Shown: positions 9,886-19,119 of the stretch, one piece after another
Layout: every line of letters starts with the position of its first letter
Numbering within the stretch: position 1 is the stretch's first letter
Origin: Pseudoalteromonas lipolytica
GTDB lineage: Bacteria > Pseudomonadota > Gammaproteobacteria > Enterobacterales > Alteromonadaceae
Assembly: GCF_900116435.1 (NCBI RefSeq)
Contig: NZ_FPAZ01000003.1
Coordinates: 136,428-200,427, forward strand
Reading direction: 5' to 3'
DNA: 64,000 nucleotides
Made by a program: the position numbers and the translations under genes
Notes under the pieces: model-generated
The model's database searches: none
Told to the model about the DNA's origin: nothing
Seen by the model: the letters and a program-made list of their open reading frames with translations, nothing else

Positions 9886-9962
9886 TGGTCGGCGATGCAG
9901 GATTTGAACCTGCGACCCCTTGGACCCAAACCAAGTGCGCTACCAAACTGCGCTAATCGCCG
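9886..9962 (-). tRNA. tRNA-Pro (anticodon TGG), first copy
   Basis: First gene of the operon after the promoter at 10007-10035. It is identical to the copies at 9567 and 9451. The 5' end of the mature tRNA is about 38 bases past the predicted transcription start, leaving a short leader for RNase processing. Confidence 0.95.
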
Positions 9963-10006
9963 ATGCTTACTATTGTTTGCGAGTGACCTCGTTAACAACG
10001 GGGTGC

Positions 10007-10035
10007 ATAATAGTGATTTGGCCGAGTCAGGTCAA
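10007..10035 (-). promoter_or_regulatory. Promoter of the tRNA operon
   Basis: Minus strand: -35 TTGACC (10030-10035), exactly 17 bases, -10 TATTAT (10007-10012), followed by the GC-rich discriminator GCACCCCG. One mismatch in each hexamer and a GC-rich discriminator are typical of stringently controlled stable-RNA promoters. Confidence 0.85.
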
Positions 10036-10174
10036 ACATTTTTTTAAGAAAATAATTCAATCGGTCACTTTTAGTTCATAATGGTTAAATATTGCAAATA
10101 TAAGCTAAAATTTGAACTCTTTTTTATAAATAGACGCTTTATATCATATTGCATCTTGGCGCTATGCAGCTTTT

Positions 10175-10258
10175 CTGCGAAAATACGCAGCATAATAAAA
10201 TATGATCAAACAAACGTGTTTGTTATATCCATGCCCCTTATTCGGATGATCATATTTT
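10175..10258 (+). promoter_or_regulatory. Nested inverted repeats in the folD upstream region
   Basis: Three structures lie before folD. CTGCG/CGCAG is at 10175-10190. A perfect 12-base inverted repeat AAAATATGATCA (10197-10208) / TGATCATATTTT (10247-10258) encloses a second one, AACAAAC (10209-10215) / GTTTGTT (10218-10224). The outer repeat is 45 bases from the folD ATG. It could be an operator or a leader RNA; no known motif was recognised. The rest of 9963-10302 holds only the tRNA promoter. Confidence 0.5.
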
Positions 10259-10302
10259 GATGTATCAGTATCAAGTTAACTAACCCCAATGAAAGGTCAC
10301 CC

Positions 10303-11157
10303 ATGACGGCAAACATCATCGATGGTAAGGCAATAGCTAAACAAGTACGCAGTAATGTGGCAGAACGAGTTGCAGCGCGTGTTGCAAACGGTTTACGTGC
10401 TCCAGGACTCGCAGTCGTGTTAGTTGGTCAAGATCCAGCAAGCCAAGTATATGTAGGTTCAAAACGCAAAGCCTGTGAAGAAGTCGGCTTTGTTTCTAAA
10501 TCTTACGATTTACCTGGCGACACGACAGAGCAAGACTTACTCGCATTAATTGATCAACTTAATGAAGACAAAGAAGTAGACGGCATTTTAGTTCAACTTC
10601 CTTTGCCGCAAGGTCTTGATGCAGAGAAGATTCTTGAACGTATTACCCCTCATAAAGATGTTGATGGTTTCCATCCTTATAACATTGGCCGTTTAGCACA
10701 GCGTATGCCAGCACTTCGCCCCTGTACACCTAAAGGGATTATTACCCTACTCGACTCTACGGGTGTGCGTTATAAAGGCATGCATGCGGTTGTGGTTGGT
10801 GCATCGAACATTGTTGGTCGTCCTATGTCACTTGAGTTACTGCTTGCCGGTTGTACAACAACGGTGTGTCATAAATTCACGCAAGATTTAGAAACTCATG
10901 TGCGTCGTGCAGACTTATTGGTGGTGGCTGTAGGTAAACCAGAATTTATTCCTGGTGACTGGGTTAAAGAAGGCGCTATCGTCATTGATGTAGGTATTAA
11001 CCGCCTTGAATCTGGCAAACTTGTGGGTGATGTTCAATATGATATTGCCGAACAAAAAGCGCACTTCATCACGCCTGTGCCAGGTGGTGTCGGCCCGATG
11101 ACTGTTGCAAGCCTCATTGAGAACACCCTTGAAGCATGTGAAAAATATCACAGCTAA
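10303..11157 (+). CDS. folD: Methylenetetrahydrofolate dehydrogenase/cyclohydrolase FolD
   Basis: A bifunctional cytoplasmic enzyme of 284 residues. It oxidises 5,10-methylene-THF to methenyl-THF with NADP and hydrolyses this to 10-formyl-THF. The substrate-site motif [14 protein letters not shown] carries the conserved catalytic Lys. [12 protein letters not shown] is the Rossmann dinucleotide loop and [15 protein letters not shown] is the C-terminal signature. Length is normal (E. coli 288). AAGG lies before the ATG. It is monocistronic: an inverted-repeat leader precedes it and a bidirectional terminator follows. Confidence 0.97.
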   Translation: MTANIIDGKAIAKQVRSNVAERVAARVANGLRAPGLAVVLVGQDPASQVYVGSKRKACEEVGFVSKSYDLPGDTTEQDLLALIDQLNEDKEVDGILVQLPLPQGLDAEKILERITPHKDVDGFHPYNIGRLAQRMPALRPCTPKGIITLLDSTGVRYKGMHAVVVGASNIVGRPMSLELLLAGCTTTVCHKFTQDLETHVRRADLLVVAVGKPEFIPGDWVKEGAIVIDVGINRLESGKLVGDVQYDIAEQKAHFITPVPGGVGPMTVASLIENTLEACEKYHS

Positions 11158-11171
11158 TAATGATTGATTGT

Positions 11172-11203
11172 AAAAAGGGTTGCCACATGGCAACCCTTTT
11201 TTA
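11172..11203. terminator. Bidirectional terminator between folD and the EamA gene
   Basis: Perfect stem GGGTTGCC, loop ACAT, GGCAACCC with A5 on the left and T6 on the right. It can end folD on the plus strand and the convergent EamA gene on the minus strand, whose stop is only 18 bases away. Confidence 0.9.
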
Positions 11204-11220
11204 TTGTGAAACGAATACGT

Positions 11221-12090
11221 TTACACGCGTTTAAGTTTTAGCATTTGCGGCAACACCGAAAAAATAATCATCGTAAACATAATCAGATACTGCCATGGTT
11301 GGTATTGCTCATTTAATAAAATAATTGCACAGATGATCCCTGCAATTGGATTCGCAATCGTGCCAAACGAAAATTCAGCCACACTCATACGCCCAAGTAA
11401 CCATACATATAAAATATAGGCAATCGCTGTATTGGGCACAATAAGCCAAAATAATGCACTGTATTGTAGCGTTGAAATAGGCTCAAAAACGCTGTGGTAA
11501 TTTGTTGGATTAATGAAGCTGCCGTCTATGACCGCAGCGAGTAATAAAATAGTACCGCCAATAATTAACTGCCATGTAAGCACCACCCACCAATGAATAC
11601 TGACTGATAAGGTTTGTACAAGGGTACTGCCAATCACAATCGTCAGTAATGCCCCCAATAAAGCACCGACACCCAGTGCATTTAAAGCGACATAAGCGGG
11701 GTCGAACAATAACCATGCAAGCACGACTAATACGGCTGCACTAATAGCTTGAGGCTTTGCAGGTCGCTGTCCTTTTGCTATCCATGCATATAAAAGTGCG
11801 ACCACGGGGACCGACACCATGCCAACACCTGCAATTGCTGCAGGAAGATTAATCGCCATAATAAAGATAAACGCAAAAAACAGGGCGATGTTTATAGCGC
11901 CTAAAACGAGTAAGCTGGGCCATTGACGCGCGCGAGGAAAGCTTGGTTTTATTAATAATAAAAGTAACCCTGCGGGTAATGCGCGTAACGCACCTAATAA
12001 TAACGGCGGCCAATCAGGGGTCGCATATTTTGTCACCGCATAAGTTGTACCCCATAAAAAAGCGGGGATCATGGCAAGAAAAATATTCAA
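11221..12090 (-). CDS. EamA (DMT) family transporter
   Basis: A polytopic inner-membrane protein of 289 residues with about ten hydrophobic segments in two EamA repeats, typical of drug/metabolite exporters. It opens with the family-like NIFLAMIPAFLWGTTYAVTKY. Substrate cannot be read from sequence. I place the start at TTG 12088-12090 because AAGGA lies 6 bases upstream and this gives the usual N-terminus. A longer TTG-started frame to 12135 adds 15 hydrophobic residues without a Shine-Dalgarno. It is downstream of cysS on the same strand but separated by a terminator. Confidence 0.85.
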   Translation of the reverse strand: MNIFLAMIPAFLWGTTYAVTKYATPDWPPLLLGALRALPAGLLLLLIKPSFPRARQWPSLLVLGAINIALFFAFIFIMAINLPAAIAGVGMVSVPVVALLYAWIAKGQRPAKPQAISAAVLVVLAWLLFDPAYVALNALGVGALLGALLTIVIGSTLVQTLSVSIHWWVVLTWQLIIGGTILLLAAVIDGSFINPTNYHSVFEPISTLQYSALFWLIVPNTAIAYILYVWLLGRMSVAEFSFGTIANPIAGIICAIILLNEQYQPWQYLIMFTMIIFSVLPQMLKLKRV

Positions 12091-12172
12091 TGTAAGTCCT
12101 TGTAAATGCACAATAGCGATAAAATAAAACCTCAACCTTTATTGAGGTCAATACTTAAAAATAAAAAACTAA

Positions 12173-12206
12173 AAACAAAAAAGGCTGCCAATATGGCAAC
12201 CTTTTG
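12173..12206 (-). terminator. Terminator of cysS
   Basis: Stem AGGTTGCC / GGCAGCCT (minus strand) with one mismatch, followed by six T. It lies 25 bases past the cysS stop. Confidence 0.8.
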
Positions 12207-12230
12207 TCGGTTTCAATTTTAGCTTAGTGT

Positions 12231-13610
12231 TTACGCTTTACGCCACGTTGTTTTTCCAGCAGAGTCTTCAAGCACCACACCTAACGCATTTAGCGCATCA
12301 CGTGCTTCATCAGCAGCGGCCCAATCTTTGTTAGCGCGGGCTTCATTACGTTGTATGATTAAGGCCTCAATCTGTGCTACTTCGTCATCGTCTTGACCGC
12401 CTTGTAGGAAGGCTTCTGGGTCTTGCTGCGCAACACCTAATACTTCGGCAATACTACGAAGCACAAAAGCTAATTTTCCAGCTTGCTCTGCATCGCTGTC
12501 TTTCACACGGTTAAGCTCTTTTGCTAATTCAAATAACACAGGTAAAGCTTCAGGTGTATTGAAGTCATCGTCCATTGCTTTTCTGAATTTTGTAACGTAT
12601 TCATTGTCGGCTAATTCACACTCAACAGGTGTTACACCGCGTAATGCCGTGTAAATGCGCTCTAATGAAGAACGTGCTTGCTCAAGGTTCTCTTGCGAGT
12701 AATTAAGTTGGCTGCGGTAATGACCCGAAATTAAGAAATAACGAACCGACTCAGCATCGTACTCTGTTAGTACGTCACGTACGGTAAAGAAGTTGTTCAA
12801 TGACTTAGACATCTTCTCTTTATTTACCTGCACCATGCCTGTATGGATCCAGGTATTTACGTACTTACCGTTGTTTGCACAGCATGATTGAGCAATTTCG
12901 TTTTCGTGGTGAGGGAACTGTAAATCTGATCCTCCCCCATGAATATCAAAATGCTCACCTAAATGTTTAGAGCTCATTGCCGAACACTCAATATGCCAAC
13001 CAGGACGACCCTCACCCCATGGCGATGACCACGAAGGCTCACCTGGCTTGGCTCTTTTCCAAAGTACGAAATCAAGCGGATCTTGCTTATCTTGCGCAAC
13101 TTCAACACGCGAACCCGCTTGCAACATAGTTAAGTCTTGCTGTGAAAGTGCGCCGTATTGCTCAAATGTTGATACATCAAACAATACATCGCCGTCAGCT
13201 GCTACGTAAGCATGACCTTTCGCTATTAAACGCTCAACCATGGCGATGATTTCATCCATGTGGTTGGTTACCGTTGGCTCAACATCAGGACGAAGCATGT
13301 TTAAACTATCAAAGTCTTCGTGCATCGCTTTAGTCATACGGACTGTTAAGTCATTTATAGACTCACCGTTTTCATGAGCACGCTTGATTATTTTGTCATC
13401 AACGTCCGTAATATTGCGGACATATTTTAAGTCGTAACCAATGTGGCGCAGGTAACGGACAATAACGTCGAAGCCAACAAAAGTACGCGCATGTCCAATG
13501 TGACAGTAATCATAAATAGTGATACCACACACATACATGTCGATTTTGCCATCAACAAGGGGTTTAAACTGTTCTTTTTGTCGTGTAAGTGTGTTGTAAA
13601 TTTGTACCAT
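12231..13610 (-). CDS. cysS: Cysteinyl-tRNA synthetase
   Basis: A class I synthetase of 459 residues (E. coli 461) that charges tRNA-Cys. The HIGH signature is at residues 37-40 within CHIGHART, and KMSKS is in [12 protein letters not shown] near 266-270. Cys28 in MYVCGIT, together with the Cys/His of [10 protein letters not shown] and HHENEIAQS, forms the zinc site that selects cysteine. It is divergent from ppiB across a 176-base intergenic region. This cysS/ppiB/lpxH arrangement is the E. coli one. Confidence 0.97.
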   Translation of the reverse strand: MVQIYNTLTRQKEQFKPLVDGKIDMYVCGITIYDYCHIGHARTFVGFDVIVRYLRHIGYDLKYVRNITDVDDKIIKRAHENGESINDLTVRMTKAMHEDFDSLNMLRPDVEPTVTNHMDEIIAMVERLIAKGHAYVAADGDVLFDVSTFEQYGALSQQDLTMLQAGSRVEVAQDKQDPLDFVLWKRAKPGEPSWSSPWGEGRPGWHIECSAMSSKHLGEHFDIHGGGSDLQFPHHENEIAQSCCANNGKYVNTWIHTGMVQVNKEKMSKSLNNFFTVRDVLTEYDAESVRYFLISGHYRSQLNYSQENLEQARSSLERIYTALRGVTPVECELADNEYVTKFRKAMDDDFNTPEALPVLFELAKELNRVKDSDAEQAGKLAFVLRSIAEVLGVAQQDPEAFLQGGQDDDEVAQIEALIIQRNEARANKDWAAADEARDALNALGVVLEDSAGKTTWRKA

Positions 13611-13690
13611 TTATAAAATGTCCTTAACGGTGTTTCGAGATTCTCTATGGTAACACTTGCAAAGCCACTGCTCTAGCGCTTTATCAATTG

Positions 13691-13735
13691 AACAAGCACT
13701 TTGTTAATCTTCTCAACAAGCACTTTGTTAATCTT
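13691..13735 (+). repeat. Tandem 21-base duplication upstream of ppiB
   Basis: Two identical 21-base units (13691-13711 and 13715-13735; AACAAGCACTTTGTTAATCT plus T) separated by CTC, period 24. Each contains TTGTTA, and the second copy supplies the -35 of the predicted ppiB promoter, so the duplication has doubled a promoter element. Confidence 0.9.
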
Positions 13736-13753
13736 AGCTAAGTGCTATAAAAT
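13725..13753 (+). promoter_or_regulatory. Candidate promoter of ppiB-lpxH
   Basis: -35 TTGTTA (13725-13730) and -10 TAAAAT (13748-13753) with 17-base spacing. The overlapping alternative TGCTATAAA is an extended -10. It lies 34 bases before the ppiB ATG. Confidence 0.6.
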
Positions 13754-13786
13754 AACGGCATTATTAAACCAGATATAGGAAACCTC

Positions 13787-14278
13787 ATGGTTGTTCTACA
13801 CACAAACTTTGGTGATATCACCATCAAAATGCACGAAAGCGATGCACCAAACACTGTTAAAAACTTTTTAGAGTATGCAAACGCAGGCTTTTACAACGGC
13901 ACTATTTTCCACCGTGTAATTGATGGTTTCATGGTTCAAGGCGGTGGTTTTGAGCCAGGTATGGTTCAAAAAGAAGTTAATAACCCTATTCAAAATGAAG
14001 CAAACAATGGCCTAGCAAACAAAGTTGGTACATTAGCCATGGCACGTACGCCTGATCCACACTCAGCGACTGCACAGTTCTTTATTAACGTGAACGACAA
14101 TGATTTCTTAAACTTCAGCAGCGAAACCTCACAAGGTTGGGGTTATTGTGTGTTTGCAGAAGTAGTTGAAGGTATGGACATCGTAAACAAAATCAAAGGT
14201 GTTGCGACTGGCAGCGCAGGCTTCCACCAAGACGTACCACTTGAAGATGTAATTATCGAAAAAGTAACTGTTAGCTAA
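13787..14278 (+). CDS. ppiB: Cytoplasmic peptidyl-prolyl isomerase B (cyclophilin)
   Basis: A cyclophilin of 163 residues (E. coli PpiB 164). Core motifs are visible: [15 protein letters not shown] with the catalytic Arg, QFFINVNDN, and the [14 protein letters not shown] strand. The absence of a signal peptide indicates the cytoplasmic form. AGGAAA precedes the ATG. It is transcribed away from cysS and followed by lpxH, with a terminator in the 53-base gap. Confidence 0.96.
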   Translation: MVVLHTNFGDITIKMHESDAPNTVKNFLEYANAGFYNGTIFHRVIDGFMVQGGGFEPGMVQKEVNNPIQNEANNGLANKVGTLAMARTPDPHSATAQFFINVNDNDFLNFSSETSQGWGYCVFAEVVEGMDIVNKIKGVATGSAGFHQDVPLEDVIIEKVTVS

Positions 14279-14297
14279 GCTAGCGGTGAGTCTTTAT

Positions 14298-14321
14298 AAG
14301 CGGGCTTAAGCCCGCTTTTTT
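14298..14321 (+). terminator. Terminator between ppiB and lpxH
   Basis: Perfect stem AAGCGGGC, loop TTAA, GCCCGCTT followed by T, ending 10 bases before the lpxH ATG. It would end most ppiB transcripts. Read-through RNA would hold the hairpin against the lpxH ribosome-binding region. Confidence 0.9.
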
Positions 14322-14331
14322 GCGAGTGACT

Positions 14332-15069
14332 ATGAAACAGAGCTATTTTATTGCCGACCTCCATTTAACAGAAAACCGCCCTGATATCACTGCGGCATTC
14401 TTTGATTTTCTTGATGAGAAGATTATTAATGATGACGTAGATGCGCTATATATTCTGGGTGATTTTTTTGAAGTTTGGGTTGGTGATGACTATCAAACGA
14501 CACTTTCAGAACGTGTTGCTGCACACTTAAGACAAGCAGCTGAAAGTGGTACTGAGCTTTTTTTCATACACGGCAATCGAGACTTTATTATGCGTGACGG
14601 CTATGCCAACAGCGCCAATATGACGTTGCTGCCTGAACAGGTTGTTATTGATTTATATGGCACGCCGACGGTGCTACTGCATGGCGATGAAATGTGTACT
14701 CAAGATATTGAATATCAAAAGTTTCGTAAAAAAAGTCGTGGTTGGTGGTGGCCTAAGCTCATGTTAGCGATGCCACTATGGTACAGAAAGAAAATTGCCC
14801 GTAACGCCCGCGAAAAGTCAAAACAAAGCCAAGCAGGTAAAGCACTCGAAATTCTTGATGTAACCGAAGAAGCTGTTCTTGCCATGTTCAAAAAGCACCA
14901 CGTTGCCAATATGATCCACGGTCATACACACCGCCCAAATGTTCATCATTACACTGTTAATGGTAAAACGTTAATTCGTACTGTGTTAGGTGACTGGTAT
15001 GAACAAGGCTCATATTTAAGAGTAACCCCCAACAATCAAGAACTCGTCCACACCCCCTTTAAATCGTAA
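14332..15069 (+). CDS. lpxH: UDP-2,3-diacylglucosamine pyrophosphatase LpxH
   Basis: A peripheral membrane metallophosphoesterase of 245 residues that releases UMP from UDP-2,3-diacylglucosamine to give lipid X in lipid A synthesis. The calcineurin-type metal motifs are all present: ADLHL, GDFFEVWVGDD, GNRDF, HGDEM and HGHTHRPNVH. I use ATG 14332, giving MKQSYFIADLHL; a TTG four codons earlier is inside the terminator T run and unlikely. No good Shine-Dalgarno is visible (GCGAG only). Either translation is weak or a promoter inside ppiB supplies a different transcript. E. coli has the same ppiB-lpxH order. Confidence 0.95.
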   Translation: MKQSYFIADLHLTENRPDITAAFFDFLDEKIINDDVDALYILGDFFEVWVGDDYQTTLSERVAAHLRQAAESGTELFFIHGNRDFIMRDGYANSANMTLLPEQVVIDLYGTPTVLLHGDEMCTQDIEYQKFRKKSRGWWWPKLMLAMPLWYRKKIARNAREKSKQSQAGKALEILDVTEEAVLAMFKKHHVANMIHGHTHRPNVHHYTVNGKTLIRTVLGDWYEQGSYLRVTPNNQELVHTPFKS

Positions 15070-15118
15070 GAATTTTAGCTATGCTTGAACAGAGTCTCCG
15101 TTTAAAGCGTGCCGTTTT

Positions 15119-15910
15119 ATGATTACACGATTAACATGCCTGTGCTGCTTACTAGTTTGCTTTACACTCAATAGCCAAACTTGGCGGTTAGTCACAGAGC
15201 CTTTCCCACCTTTTCTAATCGATAATAGTGAAAAACCGGGTTGGGTTCATGAGGTGGTTATTGCCGCTTTAAAAAGTCAAAATAAAAAAGCCGTCATTGA
15301 ATATACACAGTGGGCTCGGGCACTTAAATTAGCCAAACGACATAAGCACATTGCTGTTCTAGGTGCTTTTTACTCAGAAGAGCGAGCCAAAGTATTTTAT
15401 TATTCAAAACCTCTTGGCTTTGCCAATGTTGTTTTGTTTAAGCGCCAAGATGCCGTAATTCGATACGATGGCTCTCTCGAATCTCTCCTGCCTTACACGA
15501 TAAGTAAAGGAGAAGATTATGTAAGTAGTGAAGAATTTACGAACAACACAACATTAGGTATTACAACCACACGTGATTTAGTTGAAAGCCTTTACTTGCT
15601 TCAGCAAGAACGGGTTGACCTCGTAGCAGGTACGCAAGAAGTGGCTGAATACTGGCTCGCACATAATAGTAAATTACAAAACAGCGATGTGGTTATTACC
15701 GCGTTAAAACCCAATATTGCGACTCATCAACTTTATATCATTTCAGCTAAAAGCCATCCTCAATCAATTGAATTTCAAAACGAATTAGAAAAAGGCTTGG
15801 TCGAAATAATTAACAATGGCCAAGCAGAAATAATCCTTAATCGTTATCATCTAAGTGACAAAGAAAAACAAGCCTTCTACTCACCATTTATTCGCACTGA
15901 GATGCCTTAA
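15119..15910 (+). CDS. Periplasmic solute-binding-like protein (SBP_bac_3 fold)
   Basis: A 263-residue protein with a cleavable-looking signal peptide (ITRLTCLCCLLVCFTLNSQ) and the layout of type II periplasmic binding proteins: WRLVTEPFPPFLI then GWVHEVVIAAL, EYTQWARALKLA, and a second lobe. This subgroup, common in Alteromonadales and Vibrio, usually stands alone without permease genes and its ligand is unknown; here too no ABC permease is nearby. It is 49 bases downstream of lpxH and may share its transcript. Its TAA overlaps the stop codon of convergent miaE. Confidence 0.75.
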   Translation: MITRLTCLCCLLVCFTLNSQTWRLVTEPFPPFLIDNSEKPGWVHEVVIAALKSQNKKAVIEYTQWARALKLAKRHKHIAVLGAFYSEERAKVFYYSKPLGFANVVLFKRQDAVIRYDGSLESLLPYTISKGEDYVSSEEFTNNTTLGITTTRDLVESLYLLQQERVDLVAGTQEVAEYWLAHNSKLQNSDVVITALKPNIATHQLYIISAKSHPQSIEFQNELEKGLVEIINNGQAEIILNRYHLSDKEKQAFYSPFIRTEMP

Positions 15911-16698
15911 GCAGGCACCCCACTGTGAAATTTAAAATCGTCATCAGGCGTTGAAATTAACTCAGCTTCAATGTGCGCAAAAAATTCGACACGCTCGCTG
16001 ATATCGAACTCACAGATCTCTTGCGCAAGTGTTAAATAGTCTTGGTAATGACGCGCTTCTGAGCGCAGCAATGAAATATAAAAATCACCTAAGCGTTTAT
16101 CAACATGCGGCGCTAATTTGGCAAAACGTTCACACGAGCGTGCTTCAATGTAGGCACCAATAATTAACTTATCAACTAAGGCATCTGGCTCGTAAGTTTT
16201 TACGTGGCGCAGCATCCCTTTGGCATAACGACATGGGGTAATACTTTTATACTCAATGCCATATTCATCCATAATCTCAAGCACTTGATAAAAATGATGC
16301 AGCTCTTCTTTAATAAGCATGACCATTTTATCAATGAGATCTTGCCCATAAGGTGAATCCGACTTTGGGATCATCGACTTAGTCAGCTTGTTTTTATCTG
16401 CAAGCTCACGCCAATCGCCGTCGCGCTTATAAATAAGTGTTTCAAAGGGCTTTAACCACTCAAGTAACGCATCCGCACTTTCTTTATCAACCGCATACTT
16501 ACGAATTAAAAACATCGCACTCTGTGCCGCTTTTAATTCACAAATTAAGTGATCGATTAATACGATATCTAAATTTTCTTTTTTGGTTGCCGCAACAATC
16601 CACTCATCGGGTGTTTCGCATTGCAAAAATGACTGTATCGGGGCTAATAATGCAGAGTAAGGCACTGATTCTATTCTCATCGTCAAACAAGCGTGCAT
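15907..16698 (-). CDS. miaE: tRNA-(ms2io6A37) hydroxylase MiaE
   Basis: A 263-residue non-haem di-iron monooxygenase that hydroxylates the isopentenyl group of ms2i6A at tRNA position 37. The four-helix bundle carries the expected ligands: Glu in ICELKAAQSA, EELHHF, EARSCERF and SEARHYQDY. The sequence MFLIRKYAVDKESADALLEWLKPFE closely resembles Salmonella MiaE. The start is uncertain; an ATG six codons later (MRIESVPYSAL) is equally possible. The substrate is made by MiaA and MiaB, which are not in this window. It is convergent with the preceding gene and their stop codons share bases. Confidence 0.93.
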   Translation of the reverse strand: MHACLTMRIESVPYSALLAPIQSFLQCETPDEWIVAATKKENLDIVLIDHLICELKAAQSAMFLIRKYAVDKESADALLEWLKPFETLIYKRDGDWRELADKNKLTKSMIPKSDSPYGQDLIDKMVMLIKEELHHFYQVLEIMDEYGIEYKSITPCRYAKGMLRHVKTYEPDALVDKLIIGAYIEARSCERFAKLAPHVDKRLGDFYISLLRSEARHYQDYLTLAQEICEFDISERVEFFAHIEAELISTPDDDFKFHSGVPA

Positions 16699-16896
16699 TT
16701 TACCACATAAATATCATTTCACTCCATGACCCAAATCAGGGCAAAAGTAATTTCTTATATGCACTAAAGAGTTACATCTTAACTGAGTATTCGATTATTT
16801 CAGCTTCTTGACAAGATTTAATAAGTGAACCATAACTTAATCAAAGCTGTACAAAAATAAAACAGCTCATATTCCTTTTTTACAGGGGCAACAATT

Positions 16897-17496
16897 ATGA
16901 TTCTAAACCATCTATGGGGCTTATATGCTCATCCACTCGAAGAGTGGCAAACCATTGATAACCGGCATGAAAGCTTGCGTTACAGCTTATCACATATCTT
17001 ACTTATCGCGTGTATCCCCTCTATTATGGGGTATTACTCTTCAGTTCATTTGGGTTGGAGCATTGGCTCAGGTGAGGCAGTCTTTTTGACCCATGATAGT
17101 GCATTGCTTATCGCTGTTGCGATGTATTTTGCACTAATAGTAGGCGTATTTGCGCTGGCCTACCTTGCGCATTGGATGGCCGTTACGTTTGGTGCAAAAC
17201 CGACCTTTACACAAACTTTGGAACTTGCTGCGTATACGGCAACACCGGTGTTTATGTCATCGCTTGCTGCATTTCTACCCGAGCTGTGGTTTGTCGTGTG
17301 TGTAGGCTTGGTCGCGCTTGCTTACTCGGTATATTTACTCTACACAGGGGTGCCCATTTTAATGCATATCCCTGAGGAGCGAGGTTTTATTTATGCCAGT
17401 TCAGTGGTCACATGCGGACTGATTTTATTGGTTATTATTTTAGCTGCAACTGCTATTTTGTGGACTAACGGCATTGTCCATCCTATGTTTACCTAA
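16897..17496 (+). CDS. Yip1 family integral membrane protein
   Basis: A 199-residue protein with about five transmembrane helices; MILNHLWGLYAHPLEEWQTI is the conserved bacterial Yip1-type N-terminus, followed by the membrane core with YLAHWMAVTFGAKPTFTQTLELAAYTATPVF. Function in bacteria is unknown. AGGGG lies before the ATG. It is divergent from miaE (198 bases between starts) and ends at a bidirectional terminator shared with purF. Confidence 0.75.
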   Translation: MILNHLWGLYAHPLEEWQTIDNRHESLRYSLSHILLIACIPSIMGYYSSVHLGWSIGSGEAVFLTHDSALLIAVAMYFALIVGVFALAYLAHWMAVTFGAKPTFTQTLELAAYTATPVFMSSLAAFLPELWFVVCVGLVALAYSVYLLYTGVPILMHIPEERGFIYASSVVTCGLILLVIILAATAILWTNGIVHPMFT

Positions 17497-17525
17497 CGAG
17501 AATTAAATCCTTTCTTTCCACAAAC

Positions 17526-17554
17526 AAAAAAGGAGCTCGCAAGCTCCTTTTTTA
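17526..17554. terminator. Bidirectional terminator between the Yip1 gene and purF
   Basis: Stem GGAGCT, loop CGCA, AGCTCC with A6 and T6 flanks. It lies 30 bases past the plus-strand gene and 21 bases past the purF stop. Confidence 0.9.
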
Positions 17555-17574
17555 TTATTCAAGCGAGTTGCTAA

Positions 17575-19101
17575 TTAATCAGCACCATTCTCTTCTTGAT
17601 TGTGTAACTCTAAACCTGACGACATTGCATTTTCACGCGTTGATTTCGCTGAATCATTACGTAAGCGGTCAATGCGGTTTAAATAATCCTGATCAATATC
17701 ACCCGTAATATACTGACCATCAAATACCGATGTTTCAAAACGTGTGATTTCAGGGTTCTCTTGGCTTACTGCCGAGATTAAGTCATCAAGTGACTGATAG
17801 ATTAGGCCATCTGCACCAATACTTGCATTAATGTCTTCTACTTCACGGCCATGCGCAATCAGCTCAGCAGCCGAAGGCATGTCAATACCGTACACGTTCG
17901 GGAAGCGTATTTCAGGCGCTGCTGAAGCAAAGTATACATTTTTAGCACCTGACTCACGTGCCATCTCAACGATTTGCGCTGAGGTAGTGCCACGTACAAT
18001 TGAGTCATCTACAAGCAGTACATTCTTACCTTTGAACTCACGGTCAATCGCATTTAATTTCTGGCGAACTGACTTTTTACGCATTTCTTGGCCAGGCATG
18101 ATAAATGTACGACCAATATAACGGTTTTTAACGAAACCTTGACGGTATGGCAAGTTAAGTACAGAAGCAATTTCCAGTGCGACATCACATGATGTTTCAG
18201 GAATAGGGATCACAACGTCAATGTCTTTATCGGCCCATTCACGTGCAATTTTTTCACCGAGTTTGGTACCCATGTTGACACGCGTTGCATACACTGACAT
18301 ACGGTCAATGTTTGAATCTGGGCGTGCAAAGTAAACAAACTCAAAAATACAAGGCGAGTAACTCGTTTTTTCAGCACAAGGTTGAGAGAAAAGCTGACCG
18401 TCTTCAGTCACATAAATCGCTTCGCCTGGCGCAACATCACGTACAAACTCAAAACCGTCTGTTTTTAATGCAACGCTTTCTGATGCAAACATATATTCTG
18501 TGCCGTTTGCCGTTTCACGCTTACCAAATACTAACGGACGAATACCATTCGGGTCACGAAAAGCAACAATACCGTGGCCGATGATCATTGCTATTGTTGC
18601 ATAGCCACCATTTACTTTATTGATTACTTCAGTGACAGCATCAAAAATGTCTTGTGCTTCAAGCTTTAATTTATTTGGCTTACTTAACTCATGCGCCATG
18701 ATATTAAGTAAGATTTCAGAGTCTGATGTTGTATTAACATGACGGCGAGCTTCTGAAAATAATTGCTGCTTTAATGCTTCTGCATTTGTTAAGTTACCAT
18801 TGTGCGCAAGTGCAATACCAAATGGCGAGTTAACATAGAAAGGTTGCGCTTCAGACGAGCTAGATGAACCAGCTGTCGGGTAGCGAACATGGCCAATACC
18901 AATCGTTCCTTGTAGACGCTTCATATGACGGGTATGAAATACATCTTTAACTAGGCCATTGGCTTTACGTAAGCTAAACGTGTTGTTTTCAATGGTAATG
19001 ATGCCAGCTGCATCTTGACCGCGGTGTTGCAAAACAGTTAAGCCATCATATATCGCCTGATTAACAGGAGAAGTTCCGACTATGCCAACGATACCACACA
19101 T
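17575..19101 (-). CDS. purF: Amidophosphoribosyltransferase PurF
   Basis: The first committed enzyme of purine synthesis, converting PRPP and glutamine to phosphoribosylamine, 508 residues (E. coli 505). The N-terminal nucleophile Cys2 is in MCGIVGIVG. The glutaminase domain shows [11 protein letters not shown] and LAHNGNLTN; the PRPP loop is [13 protein letters not shown] near residue 365. No propeptide is present, as in the E. coli type. cvpA lies 18 bases upstream in the same operon. I found no PurR-type box upstream of cvpA. Confidence 0.97.
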   Translation of the reverse strand: MCGIVGIVGTSPVNQAIYDGLTVLQHRGQDAAGIITIENNTFSLRKANGLVKDVFHTRHMKRLQGTIGIGHVRYPTAGSSSSSEAQPFYVNSPFGIALAHNGNLTNAEALKQQLFSEARRHVNTTSDSEILLNIMAHELSKPNKLKLEAQDIFDAVTEVINKVNGGYATIAMIIGHGIVAFRDPNGIRPLVFGKRETANGTEYMFASESVALKTDGFEFVRDVAPGEAIYVTEDGQLFSQPCAEKTSYSPCIFEFVYFARPDSNIDRMSVYATRVNMGTKLGEKIAREWADKDIDVVIPIPETSCDVALEIASVLNLPYRQGFVKNRYIGRTFIMPGQEMRKKSVRQKLNAIDREFKGKNVLLVDDSIVRGTTSAQIVEMARESGAKNVYFASAAPEIRFPNVYGIDMPSAAELIAHGREVEDINASIGADGLIYQSLDDLISAVSQENPEITRFETSVFDGQYITGDIDQDYLNRIDRLRNDSAKSTRENAMSSGLELHNQEENGAD

Positions 19102-19119
19102 TAAATTTATCCTCGCCGA

